Shown here one piece after another: positions 11,199 through 22,735 of a DNA stretch of 64,000 bases (position 1 is its first letter; the number at the start of each line of letters is the position of its first letter). A model generated the notes under the pieces. The model was not told the DNA's origin, made no database searches, and worked only from the letters and a program-made list of their open reading frames with translations. The translations under genes were made by a program, and so were the position numbers. This stretch comes from Centroberyx gerrardi (Eukaryota > Chordata > Actinopteri > Beryciformes > Berycidae), in assembly GCF_048128805.1 (NCBI RefSeq), contig NC_136005.1, positions 9,778,504 to 9,842,503 of the forward strand, in the 5' to 3' direction.

Positions 11199-12282
11199 AA
11201 ACCATACACAAACACTCCTCCACTGGGAGGTGACAGACTCAGACAGGATCCTTAGCGTTTGTTTCCTCTCTGACACTTCCTCTGTGCCCACGCAGCCAGG
11301 CCAGGCAGCTGTGTCTGGCCTGCATCTGCCATCTTTGACAGCCGGGGCGCCGCAATGCACCCATCAAGCGAGCCCTGCAGCTGCCAAACCCGCCATCAGT
11401 TAAACAGCCATAAAAACCAGCCTGCTATCATTTTATACACTTAGTTAGCTAACAATCCATTCAACTGGTGCACAGTATTTCCCTTCCAATTATAAAATCA
11501 GCCAGCTATCACACAGTGCTATTTTCTAGCCAATGTAGAACAATTTACTGCTAGTAGTCTAATTTGCAGCAAGCCCCTTCTATGATGTTCTTGCAAGTGG
11601 AAAGGTCACTGAATAAATTTGTCAGTCACATGCTCTCAAATATGCTGTGGCAAGTGCAAAAAACTATGAAGGATGTGTACCCAATTTTGCAAAAAGCCTC
11701 AACCAGTGTCAACCATCATTAGCTATCTACACCATCCAGATACTGTCTGATAACATCCAGCTATCCACAGTATCTGTCCATCCATCCGTCCATCTGTGCA
11801 TCCATCCATTCACAACATGCCTCTTGGTCTGGCCTTGCGTTAGTAGTAGAAGGAGCTTGGATAAGCAGATATGAGATAATAAACTGAGCACAGGATGTCT
11901 TCTACAGCACTGACAGCCAGGCTACATAAGCTAATATAATAAATAGATATCACTTCCCTCAAGGAAGGCAGCCATGATGCAGGGAAGTTCAAAAGAAAAA
12001 GCCAATTTCCTTGAATTTCTGAGGAATGCTTCTTGGAAAGCCTGTGTCCCTGGTTACAAGAATAGTGTGTTAGAGACTTGGCCGAAAGGGTAGGAGTGCA
12101 GATAGAGTGATAGAAGAGGGGATGCATTGCATCGGCAAATTTGAGAGTGTGACAATGGAGGCATTGACAGAGAGAGGCAAAGAAAAAAGAGAGAGTAGGA
12201 GAGACAATTTCCCTGATGGAAGACTTCCCCCTGTCTCCTAATCTGGTTAGAAAGCTCATTAAGCTCTCAGGCTCAAGGGTTG

Positions 12283-12326
<44 letters not shown>

Positions 12327-13076
12327 CTGTGTGTGTGTGTGGCTGTGTGTGTGGCTGCTGCTTGGTCTGTCTCTAAGCTGCTGCAGTCTCAATAACAGTC
12401 TTGGAAACAACTCTAAATATGACATTGATTGAGTTTGAACCAAATTAGAACAGGCAGGATGTAAATGATGTAGCACCTAATTAGTCTGACAAAGGCAAAA
12501 TAAATCAGCCAAGCTACTACGACCTAAGAGTTTGACATCATGGGATATGAGTAGAACTCTCTTATGGAGTGTTGTTTAAAGCAGGGCATGTATGGAAACA
12601 GTGATGTATTGGTAAAAGGCTGGTAAACTATGACCTCCAGTTGGTGATCAACAATCACCAATATTGCCTACAAAAATAAACAGCAATAGCTACTTTTTGT
12701 ATCTTTTAACGGTCAAAGGTTATGACAAGGGTTTAGATACACATCACACAAATGATCTATATTTTGTACCCAAATCCTTTTGTCAGAACAGGAGATGAGC
12801 TTTGAAGTAATTTTTCTCAGTTTCAGTATTCATGCGTACTGCATGTTGGATCTGAATACAATAATATAGTAGTATTCATTTATCTTTTATTTCCTTTTTA
12901 AAAGCCAATTTTCATGAATAAGTCTGATACTACTTACTATCATAAAGATTTGCATTAGCTGAAATAGGTAGGTCAACTATTTTACCAACAAAAATGTGAA
13001 TTTACCCTCCACTGCATCCCTGCATGAAAACCTCACAGATTCGCAAATTAGTACAGGACATCCTGACATGCATGAC

Positions 13077-13122
<46 letters not shown>

Positions 13123-14528
13123 TCATACTCCTCAGAGGCCTGCAAAGCCACAGTTCGTCCATGTCTTGCAGCTCTTAGTGCTGCTAATCTAGTCAAGGTG
13201 CCATTAGCACCCCAACCTGACGGCCATTAGGAAGCCACTCAGCTGGCTGTTAGCCACTGGAGTACACTTAAATGGCCTACATGTGGAGTCTAGCTAGATT
13301 ACAAAGCACAAAACTCACAATTACCAACAGTAGATTACATATCATGTATAGCAGTGTTTCCCCCAGAAGTGTTTCCTTGGAAGAGTGGGAAGGCTGCTAA
13401 AAGACAATTTGAAAGGTTTTAGTTATGATTATATTATCTATTATGCAAGAAAAGGTCTTCAGAAAGCTAGTAACTTCGATAATATTCCATAGTGGATTTG
13501 GTTTTCATGCTAGCATTCTTTTTGGAAGAGGTGTCACATTTTTTAAATGTTGGATATCTTCTTGTTTTGAAATTAAACTCTTCATTTTTATTCCTGTATC
13601 AGTGAAGGAGCCATGATTAATCCAGCACTAAAAGCACTAAACTCATAATTTAACTCAAAGGAACATCTAATCTTGACTGAAATCTGTTAGCACTGTAAGG
13701 TAAAACATGTTTTCTTCTCTGTTCGATCTGTGTCTATGCAGTACATGGGCTGCATTGAGGTGCTGAAATCAATGCGCTCCCTGGACTTCAACACACGGAC
13801 TCAGGTGACGAGGTAAGTTGGAGGTTAACTATCTCTCATGGTTGTGGTGAGTCAGGAGAATTTGATCCGAGCTGTATAGGATTAACAAAAGGATCAGTCA
13901 CTATGACACCAAATCACTATCATCAGGCCTGTCAGATCTGGGCTGGTACTTCTCAAGCATCTGAGAGAAGGAGGGTTTATTTTAGCTTTTCATTTCAGGT
14001 CATAAGGAAAGAGACAGTTAAGGGGACTTGGTGAGCGATCCCAATTACGTGCTTTCATTATAAAAGGCTTAATAAATACACGCAAACCTGTAGCTTATTT
14101 CAGTTAACTTTTCAGGAATGTAGAAAAACCTGCAGTCTTTTCATTCGGACAGCCAACATTTTTGAAATTCTAGTCGTGGATTTCACAGGTCACAAATCTT
14201 GCTCAAACAGTTAAGGACAGTGGAAATTAAATTCCAATTCAAGTAAACATGAAAATAACCAAAACTGGCATTACACTGTTTTTCCACAATGGCAGCAATA
14301 CAGTGTTGCGTCTCCCAGTTAAGAGATGTCAGTGTATCACTGTAGCAAACAGAACTACAGTTTTCAGTGGTGTGACTGGTCATAACTTTTTAAAGTATAA
14401 AACTATGGGTCGTAGCATATCTGTCTGTGTGTTTTTGTATGCTACATGTGATGTTATTGTTATGAAAGCAGGGTTCTTTGCAATCCTGGGCCTCATGGGA
14501 GCAGTGCACCGCCCCACTCCCTCTTTCC

Positions 14529-14559
<31 letters not shown>

Positions 14560-17500
14560 TCTGTCTCTCTCTCTCTCACCCTCCTCTCTCTCCTCCATAA
14601 TCGATCGCCAGTAATCGGAGCCCACCATGCATCCAAGGCTTAAGTGCAGGTGGGAGGAGGCAGCAGAGATGGAGTGATAGAGGGAGATCTATTATTGATG
14701 ATGTTCGCTAATGACTGTGGAAAGCTGCAGTGGTCGTCATGAACGCACCCCGCTGGATACTGTCTGCTGTGACTCATGGGGGGGGGGTCAAAACAAAACA
14801 GCAAAACAAAGATGAGCAAAGACAGAAATGATGCTTTGCATAAGCTGCCTACATCAGGTTAAGTTATCTACTGTATCACGATTAATTGCGTGACATAACA
14901 AGCTTAGCTGTGTTCAGTTTAGTGTACTCATAATGAATGTGTTTTGTTTGACATCCTTGTATGATTCTGTTGGTTATGGTGGTTGGTGGTTGACAAATGG
15001 CTTTGTATAATGCTATTTGTCACTGACTACTTTACAAAAGACCTCCAAATTCCCTAGTGATGCTGAGGGCAAGAGGCCCGGCTCTCTGAATCCTTGGGGA
15101 ACAGACGACTGTTCATCTGGCCAGCTAGGCCACGGATCTATGATTTATTGACTCAATCAGTCTAACAAACTTTTTTTACAACACATTTTATGTGAATCGT
15201 TGCATAACACAATGTGGATCTAATTCAAAAGCAGCCTTTTAAAGTCAGAGCCTGCCATGCGTGCAGAGCTGGCCTCATTTCTTTAGCTTGTTGACTTGTA
15301 GGCCCCAGAAATCAGCTGCCATACAGTTAATTTAGTCCTGGAATACTAAAACAAATTTGTCGGTGGGCCTCAGAATCTCAAAAATGTACTTCAAGTCGTG
15401 GATTTGCAGAAGCTGTGTCCTCCCAACAGTAGGCTCTTTGGTAGATCTGGCTGTGTCACTGTGTTAAGTCATTAAACAGCAACACCAGGGAGAATGAGGC
15501 ACAGCATTTTGTCGCAGGAAAGACACAGAGACTGCAGACAAAAACAACAACAACAGTCCACCTCTCTCCTCCCACCCCTCTCGTCAACATGAGTCACTCC
15601 AACATTGTGGTGTTTTTCAAAAATCCCTGAGAAGACCTTTACTCGAGATGGGGCCCGGGACGCTGCTTTTTAAATATTTACGAGCCACTTGATAGGGGCA
15701 GCTGGGTTCTCGACTCCCGTCCCCTCGTTATATCTGACTATCTCACTGGGACAAAGCCCATAAACACCCATTAGACAGCTATTCCCAGGAGTTATGGCAG
15801 CCTCATTGCAAAGATGTACCATTTCTGCAAATTCCAACGGCTGAGAGAACTGGACTGAGGAAAATAAACAATGTGAAATAAATGACGCCCTGAACAAGCA
15901 GAGAGACGGACTACAGACATGCACAAACCCTAGACACTTTATTTTACCTTGAGTAATGACATTTCTCTTATTACCTAATTATTATTTCAAACTGTGAGTT
16001 TGACATGAGTTTGATATTCATGAAGACATGATTCAGATTTTGATTATATAAACCATGCCCATCAGTGGTAACCAGAGCTCGTCTGGTACGTTGTGAGTTG
16101 ACCTGCTCAACCTTTCCTTGACCTTTGAACTGTTATGGATCTGTGACCTATGACCTTGGCTTGAGGGAGGGAACACAGAGCTGCTGTTCATGTTTATCCT
16201 CAGGTTGTCCATAACGGTGATGCTGCAATTTTGTATAGTCCTGAACACTTTTGCTCAACTGTTTAAAACTTTGTTTGTTTAAAAGTTTGTGAATTTATTT
16301 ATGTTGTTGCCACTGTATTGAATCATTCATTATGTGGATGCACAGTCAGCATGAATACACACGATTTCTACATCATCCATGTGTCCTAGTAGCCAGTTGA
16401 TCAGTGGCCAGTGTCTCCTATTATGGTATTGTGACCTCTGACCTTTCTTCATTCTTCTAACCAGGGAAGCCATCAACAGGCTGTGTGACGCTGTGCCTGG
16501 TGGGAAGGGGGCTTGGAGGAAGAAGGTAATAGTAAAGTTGTAATCCTATTGTGTGCAATGTGTGCATCAGACTTGGGTCAGATAGTATTTGCAAATAATC
16601 CTTAGCATTTTAACCTACATTGAAACTGTGTTTTAGCCTGCTTGGTGTACCAGATGGGTAGGTTGCTGCAAAGGACAATACAATGAGTGCCAGAAAGTCA
16701 ATTTAGTACATTTTGTGTCTGACAACTTGTCTGATGCTTTCTGGATTGTTTTGATATGGTAAACCCTACCCATCTGCTGCTCCAAGTAGGTTTAAACAGA
16801 TTTATTTGCAACTAATTATTTGCAATCAATATTTGACTATTTGGTCTTTGGTCTGTGTGTGGGGGCCATCATGCATGTGCATGTATGTGTATCTATGTGC
16901 CTGTTTTTTTGTATTACTATTTTATTTTTTGTCTTAAGACAAGTATATGTGACATCTCAACTTAGAGTATTAACTGTGTGATAATTAGTCCATAATTTCC
17001 ACTGTCTCTTTGTCATGTAGGCCCTGAACAAAGCTCTCCAGTCCATCATGGGGAAGAGTAACCTGCGCTTTGCTGGCATGAGTATTGCAGTCAATATCTC
17101 CATAGAGGGCCTCAGTCTGCTCATCCCGACCACACGACAGGTTAGACACTGCTAAACTACCATAAATTAATCTGTGCTAGGGTTAGACTGATAGCCTTTT
17201 ATTAAATATCACATATCGTCCAGGAGGATGTTTATAGGCCTAATGGATCCCAGCATTTCCTCTGCTATTGAATTGGTGCTGTGGGTCATCCTGCCTTAAG
17301 GATGAAAAGAATTTCAATTAGTGCAAGTTTCAATGGAGAGAATTAATGTCCCATGATCTAAATGCTATTTCAGAGGCTTTTTCAACCTGGAAAATATTGA
17401 ATCCATGTAATTTTTTGGTGTGAAAATGGTCAAATTTAAAGGTGCTGTGTATCGGGAAGACAGCTATCAGCTATCCGCAGCTTCAGTCTAAAAATATCAG

Positions 17501-20500
17501 TATTGGTATTGGCCTTCAAAACCCATATCAGCCAAACCCTAATCTGTACATCATTGGATGATCAAAAGAATCTCTTGGATTCTGAATCGTCTGAATATAT
17601 CCATTTCAACCAATGATACGATGAAACAGTGAAGAATATTGGCAAACCTCTGCCTCTGTTTGTATCCATTTATCTTTTCAGGTGATAGCACACCATCCCA
17701 TGCAGTCCATCTCATTTGCCTCTGGGGGAGACACAGTGAGTGCAATGTATTATTCCCTGCTCCCTTCTGTGTTGTTGGAATGGACTTTTTGGCAGACTGT
17801 ACATCTGGCTAGGTTGCATTTGACTGGTTTCCAATCTCATGACCAAAGAATCAACGAGGGCTTTAATTTAGTTATATACCCCTAATTCATCTGGCCTTAT
17901 TGAGTTTTTCCTCCTGTCTGTTGCAGGACACGCCCGACTATGTTGCGTATGTGGCCAAAGACCCAGTCAATCAGAGAGGTATCTCCTGAAAAGCTTCTCT
18001 TTCAGCCTCACTGCCTGTTTCATAACCATGCACAATACTGTGTTGTGTGGATATGTTTCCACTCATTGCTGCTGTGTCTCACTGCCACTTGTTTATCAAG
18101 ATGCTGCCATTGACTTTCATTGAGTTTCATTCTGACTTATCCACCATTTGGGAAAAAAATGACACCATCTCCTGAAATAATTCCTGATATGAAAGTAAAG
18201 CTTATTATGAAGTATTACTAAAGTTATTGGCTTAAGACATTATACAATTGTAATATTCTGGAGCAAGAGATCACCTCCATCAAAAAAAATACTCTCAAAA
18301 TCAACATATATAACATTTTGTAATGAAGCTCTTCAATTAATTGGATTAATATTGGGCCAGGAGCTTACTCCTGAAAACCTGTGCCAACTAGAAAAACCTC
18401 TTTACCCCACCGACTCTCCTCTTTGATTTCCTGCAGCGTGTCACATCCTGGAGTGCTCAGACGGTTTAGCCCAGAGTGTCATCAGTACCATTGGCCAAGC
18501 CTTCGAGCTGCAGTTCAAACAGTACCTGCACAGTCCTCCCAAAACCATGGCTTCAATGGAAAGGTGAGATAACGATAAATAGTTCCTTTGCAGCTTTCCT
18601 AAATCCATGGCTTCAATGGAGAGGTGAGATAATATCAAGTAGTTGCTCGGCAGTCCTACCAAAACAATGGCTTCCATGAAAAGTTGAAAACATTTAAAGA
18701 GTATCTCCACAGCCCGCTTCTATGGAGTGGTGACATAATAGTAAATAGTTTCTCTGCAGCCTTCACAAAGCCACAGCCACCATGGAGCTGTGAGATAGCT
18801 GTTAAATAGTACCTTCACACAGCAAAATCATACAATTTGACTCAGAGTTAATTTAACACTTATATATACTCATAGAGCCATATCAGCTCTATGAGTGGAC
18901 AACTCTCCAATCAACACTTGTTGAAAATTGTCAGAAAAGTCACTGGAAAATTTGCTGTGCACAGCCTCACAGCCCAGCTACTAGCCAACTACAAGAAGTG
19001 AGACCCCACAAATTCAGCTGACAGAAAGTGCATCATCATGATTGTTTATAGGAAGATTTGCAGCAAGGATAGAAGGAGGATAGAGGAAGTTTACTCTGCT
19101 GCCTTAATCAATCAAGGTGGTTATCAAACTTTGGCATTGGACTGGCTGGGCATCCTACATAAAGAGCTGAGTTGCATTACAAAAACCGGATACAAAACTC
19201 TCTGATTTCTTTCTTGTTCATTAGAAGGAGATGTGATACCTTGTTCTTACATTACCTCAGAATCCATCTTTCAATTCTGATCCTCACAAATATCAAAGCC
19301 TGTTATTGAGAGCTCAGGGCTTCTTCCCCTGTCACCAGACCACCTCAGGTGTTTGTGGTTCCACTGAGGACACAGGAGGAACTCCAGACTAGTTTTTCTC
19401 TTCTGGTTTCAAATGAACAGCATCCTGCTGCCGGCAATAGCAGCTCTAGACATTAGGAGATTTATATAGATAACTTCGGATGTAGAGATGTCATCTGAGC
19501 TGAAGCCTTAATCCATTTGAGAATTCAAAACTCCTTTTTTAAATTATTATTATTATTAGCAGTAGTAGTAATTGTAATAGTGGTTTTAGTAGTAGTAGTA
19601 TTAGTAGTAGTACTGTTAGTGTTAGTATGTTCATGCACAGTGTAATAAAAGAATACATCACTGACTTATTGCATGCATATATATTGTTTTACTTACTTAT
19701 TTAGCTCTAGAGTAGGACCTGTATTAAACTTTTCCTTTTGCTTACACATGATTACTTCCTGGATCCTGACTGTTCTGGTTGTCTTTCCTCCCTCAGGAGT
19801 ATCAGGACAGAGGAGCCATCATGGGTGGAGGATGAGGACTCCTCTGAGCACGACTACTACAACAGCATCCCAGGGAAGGAGCCTCCTGTTGGGGGGGTGG
19901 TGGACTCCAGGATCAGGCCGGGTGGAGCCTTGCTGGGTCACATCCACACCCAGCCACAGAGCAAGGTAGCGGCAAAATCAGGCATGATTTTGGAAATTAC
20001 ATAAAGGTTCAAGTCAAGATTGTATTTAATGTTTCATCAACTCTCTAACTGGAAATTGGGAAGAGCATTCCAGTATTGCAGCTTTAGCTCTACAATATTT
20101 TTTTCCTCAAAACTAATCAGCACCAGTATTGCCACCTCTGCCACATTTTGAGATGTTCCAAGAAAGCATCTGAGAAAACATGTGCAATGTGTAATTTCCA
20201 ACCTCGTCTTCTAACTTTATCACAGACATAATTGAAGCTACATCTGGTCAAAATCAAGTAGCGCGTGACTGACCTTTGCCAGTAAGTGACAGCCAGGTTC
20301 AGGCTAAACTCTTTGATCTCTGCTTCATAAACCGGTGACTGATATGCTTTGCTGCTCCTTCCCCATATTGTTTACATGGAATTCAGCCGTCAGAGCGTTA
20401 AAGTATACTCCATAACTGTCTTCTTGATGTGCCTGCACTATAATTGCCAGCGAAAGATATGATTACATAAAGAGCCCAGGCTCTTGTATTGCCTAATGGG

Positions 20501-20665
20501 TGAGAGAAATCATTCCTCTTTCTCTGCAGCTTGTTCAAGTGACATACTGTAGCTAACATTTCAAATAGAGTGCTTCAAAACAGCATTATGTGGGGACAAG
20601 AGATGCAAGAGTTACCATTCAGGTTGACATATAAATGTGTCCAGGATCTCTAAGAATGTCATTTT

Positions 20666-20739
<74 letters not shown>

Positions 20740-22735
20740 TAGATGGGCTCATCAGCTAGAAGAGAGCCAATGTCCTACCCCTCTGGTCAGCTGTGCTATG
20801 AACTGCACTGGGACACTGAGACCAACAGCAGCTCAGGTGAGACACCATGTGGCAATACAGAGGTATAACAACTAGAACAAAATAACTGGCTGGTAAACTT
20901 TGACCCCAGTTTAGCAGAGGTGGTCTAATCTTTCATCTGTCATTGTGAAATACAAGCAATCTACTCTATGAGACAACATTGCCACAGCAGAGAGCCTTTG
21001 TTATTTATCTCTGCCCATACTGATGATGTGAATATCTTCTGCACAGTGTACTGAGGAATGATGACACCCTAAAAATCTGCAATCTGTAAATACCAATGAA
21101 CACTTTTAGATTATATTTATATTGTGGAGAAGAATGCGTTTCGATCTATTGGCTACATACAATAATATTTATATAATTTAAGACCATAACAATATGTCCC
21201 CCACCACAGTTACTACTGCAACTGGCCTAAATATGCAGCTAGGCTCATTTGTGGAAATGTAAAACCCATTAGCTATAACATTATCTGTGCACAAAGTTCT
21301 TAGACTTCAATATTTCAAGGGGTGATTTTAACCAATAGAGGGGGCAACAAGCTAACAAACAAACAATAAAACTACAAAATGTATTACACACACACACACA
21401 GAAGTTTGTACTGTATTGATAGTGCCTGTCTTTCTCAGCTCTGACGTCAGATGGTTACCTGCGTGCCGACGGCCAGCCGCCCAACAGCAGAGACTATGAG
21501 GAGCATCTGTACGTTAACACCCAGAGTCTGGACGGGCTGGACTCACTGGCCCAGGGGCCCGATGGACACAGAGGGGCCAGGGGACCCGACAGTCCCAAGA
21601 AAGACATATTTGACATGAGTAAGTCCTGAGAGTTTGCTTGGTATGCAGTGATGTATTATGATTACGGATATAGTGAAAAGTAAACTCACTTTTTTATCTT
21701 TGAAATGGAATTTATCCAGATTTTTTGTTTAACACTTTTTTGGTCACTGCATATTTCCATTTGTGGTATTTCATACTTTTGATTTCATAGTCTTTAGTAT
21801 TACTCTAAAATGTGAAAAATAGTAAAAATAAAGAAAAAATGTGTGTGTCCAAACTTTTGACTGGTAGTATACATCCCATGTGAATGCTTTGGAATTAATG
21901 TTTTTGTATTTTAAGTCTGTCACTGCTCCATGGTCTCCCACAGGGCCCTTCGAAGATGCTCTGAAGCTGCATGAGGCCAGTGGAGGAGCTGTGGGCTCCG
22001 GTGTGTCGGCTGCAGCTGGAGGTCCTGGTGCCCTGGGTGGAGGGGGAGGGGTGGTGGTGCTGGAGGACCAGTGGCCCAGCCCTCCGCGCCGGCGAGCCCC
22101 CGTGGCCCCCACCGAGGAGCAGCTCCGCAGGGAGGCCTGGTACCACGGCCGCATGAGCCGGCGAGACGCGGAGAAACTCCTGGTCCGAGATGGAGATTTC
22201 CTGGTCCGGGAGAGCACCACCAACCCAGGACAGTACGTCCTGACCGGCATGCACTGTGGCCTGCCCAAACACCTGCTGCTGGTCGACCCCGAGGGAGTGG
22301 TGAGTCTTAGCTCAAACATGACTTTTGGAAAATGTTAGTTGCACTGGTTGTCATTGCAGAGATGGTTGTTAATTTGTCTAATGAGAAAGTAAAGAAAGGA
22401 AGGATGTCAAAGAAATTAAAGAAGCCCATACATTTAATTCTGGAGACATCTGATCATTCTTTATTAGCTGTTATTAATGTAGACTGAGCATTCGTGATGA
22501 TGACTGTCATTCAATATGGCAAACAGGCTTTACGGAAGTCTCATACAGACTCTGGTCAACATGATCACTGACACCCTCCCCCCATCTCTTCCTGTCCTCC
22601 ATAAAGGTCCGCACCAAAGACATGTTATTTGAGAGCATAAGCCACCTCATCTCATACCACCTGAAGAATGAGCTGCCTATTGTCGCAGCGGAGAGCGAGC
22701 TCCACCTCAAACAGGTGGTCAGGAGGAAACAGTGA
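8515..22735 (+). CDS. shc2: SHC-transforming protein 2 (Shc2/Sli/ShcB), complete, 12 coding exons
   Basis: Exons: 8515-9282, 13742-13812, 16465-16525, 17021-17140, 17682-17735, 17927-17978, 18437-18563, 19797-19965, 20743-20836, 21439-21618, 21944-22299, 22607-22735. They sum to 2181 nt, or 726 aa, with every phase joining. Layout: CH2-like N-terminus (1 to ~225), PTB (~229-415, [14 protein letters not shown] to YLHSPPK), CH1 (~416-625) and C-terminal SH2 (~631-722, FLVRES with R654 as the phosphotyrosine-binding arginine). CH1 carries Grb2-type sites Y438/Y439 (YYNS) and Y530 (YVNT), plus an AP2-type DIFDMRPFEDAL. Shc adaptors dock on phosphorylated receptors by PTB/SH2 and recruit Grb2-SOS to Ras. 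SHC2 over SHC1/SHC3 is shown by [43 protein letters not shown] and AAESELHL. Human SHC2 is 582 aa; the extra length is mostly N-terminal. Confidence 0.96.
9139..9141 (+). promoter_or_regulatory. shc2: Candidate internal start codon of a p52-like Shc2 isoform
   Basis: In-frame ATG (Met209) just before SRRTRVEG, with a purine at -3. In human SHC1 the p52 start lies at the equivalent place, ahead of GGGGRRTRVEG. The position suggests the same long and short isoform arrangement, but use of this start is inferred. Confidence 0.45.
11133..11198. repeat. Compound (CT)n-(CA)n microsatellite
   Basis: CT dinucleotides pass directly into CA dinucleotides in shc2 intron 1. Confidence 0.95.
12283..12358. 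repeat. (GT)n microsatellite with interruptions
   Basis: Long GT run in shc2 intron 1, interrupted by GGCTGT units. Intron 1 also holds a (CT)n-(CA)n compound repeat (11133-11198) and a (CA)n (13079-13120). Confidence 0.95.
13079..13120. repeat. (CA)n microsatellite
   Basis: About 21 CA units near the 3' end of shc2 intron 1. All ORFs across it are repeat artefacts. Confidence 0.95.
17178..17541. mobile_element. Small non-autonomous hAT-type element with 8-bp target duplication
   Basis: The left end TAGGGTTAGACTGATA and right end TATCAGCCAAACCCTA form imperfect terminal inverted repeats. The element is flanked by ATCTGTGC (17170-17177) and ATCTGTAC (17542-17549), an 8-bp target duplication with one mismatch, as expected for hAT. 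It is 364 bp, has no ORF, and sits in shc2 intron 4. Confidence 0.8.
18528..18817 (+). repeat. shc2: Exon-derived minisatellite spanning the shc2 exon 7 donor site
   Basis: About five diverged tandem units of ~60 bp. The first unit (18528-18589) holds the last codons of exon 7 and its donor (GGAAAG|GTGAGA). Units starting at about 18590, 18650, 18710 and 18756 repeat ATGGCTTCAATGG-like sequence, each preceded by a GCAG- or CAG-type acceptor. Unit 2 keeps acceptor and donor around a 30-nt in-frame segment (18594-18623). Unit 3 has lost the donor (AAAAGTTGAA). Unit 4 is shortened. Confidence 0.85.
18817..18959. mobile_element. Hairpin-forming MITE-like element
   Basis: The left end CACAGCAAAAT and right end ATTTGCTGTG are inverted. 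Inside is a perfect short hairpin, CATAGAGC...GCTCTATG. It is about 140 bp, non-coding, in shc2 intron 7, directly after the exon-derived tandem array. Boundaries are approximate. Confidence 0.5.
19540..19625. repeat. Trinucleotide (TAG/TTA)n tract
   Basis: Imperfect TAG and ATT triplet runs in shc2 intron 7, with no sign of coding. Confidence 0.8.
20667..20736. repeat. shc2: (GT)n microsatellite abutting the shc2 exon 9 acceptor
   Basis: About 35 GT units end 4 nt before the acceptor TAG at 20740-20742, so the repeat takes the place of the usual polypyrimidine tract for exon 9 (20743-20836). Confidence 0.95.
21780..21872. mobile_element. Tc1/mariner-like transposon end (remnant)
   Basis: The stretch AAATAAAGAAAAA followed by TGTCCAAACTTTTGACTGG and a TA-rich end (to about 21872) matches the terminal inverted repeat typical of fish Tc1-like elements. 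No transposase reading frame and no second terminus were found. It lies in shc2 intron 10. Confidence 0.6.

Larger units (their letters stand above)
9283..13741 (+). other. shc2: shc2 intron 1 (4.5 kb)
   Basis: Bounded by AGG|GTGAGT and GCAG|TACATGGGC. Apart from the microsatellites listed separately, I see no exon or RNA gene in it. A pyrimidine-rich stretch lies at about 10438-10500. Confidence 0.6.

Noticed and set aside
20669-20742. Cys-Val repeat peptide upstream of shc2 exon 9
   Set aside because: Translation of the (GT)n microsatellite; only the part after 20742 is coding.
8515-22735. First reading of this gene as shc1, because of the neighbouring CKS gene
   Set aside because: The N-terminal MPQWKF segment, LEDQWPSPP linker and C-terminal AAESELHL fit SHC2 far better than SHC1, and odf3l2, ankrd24 and shd all belong to the SHC2 chromosome in human.
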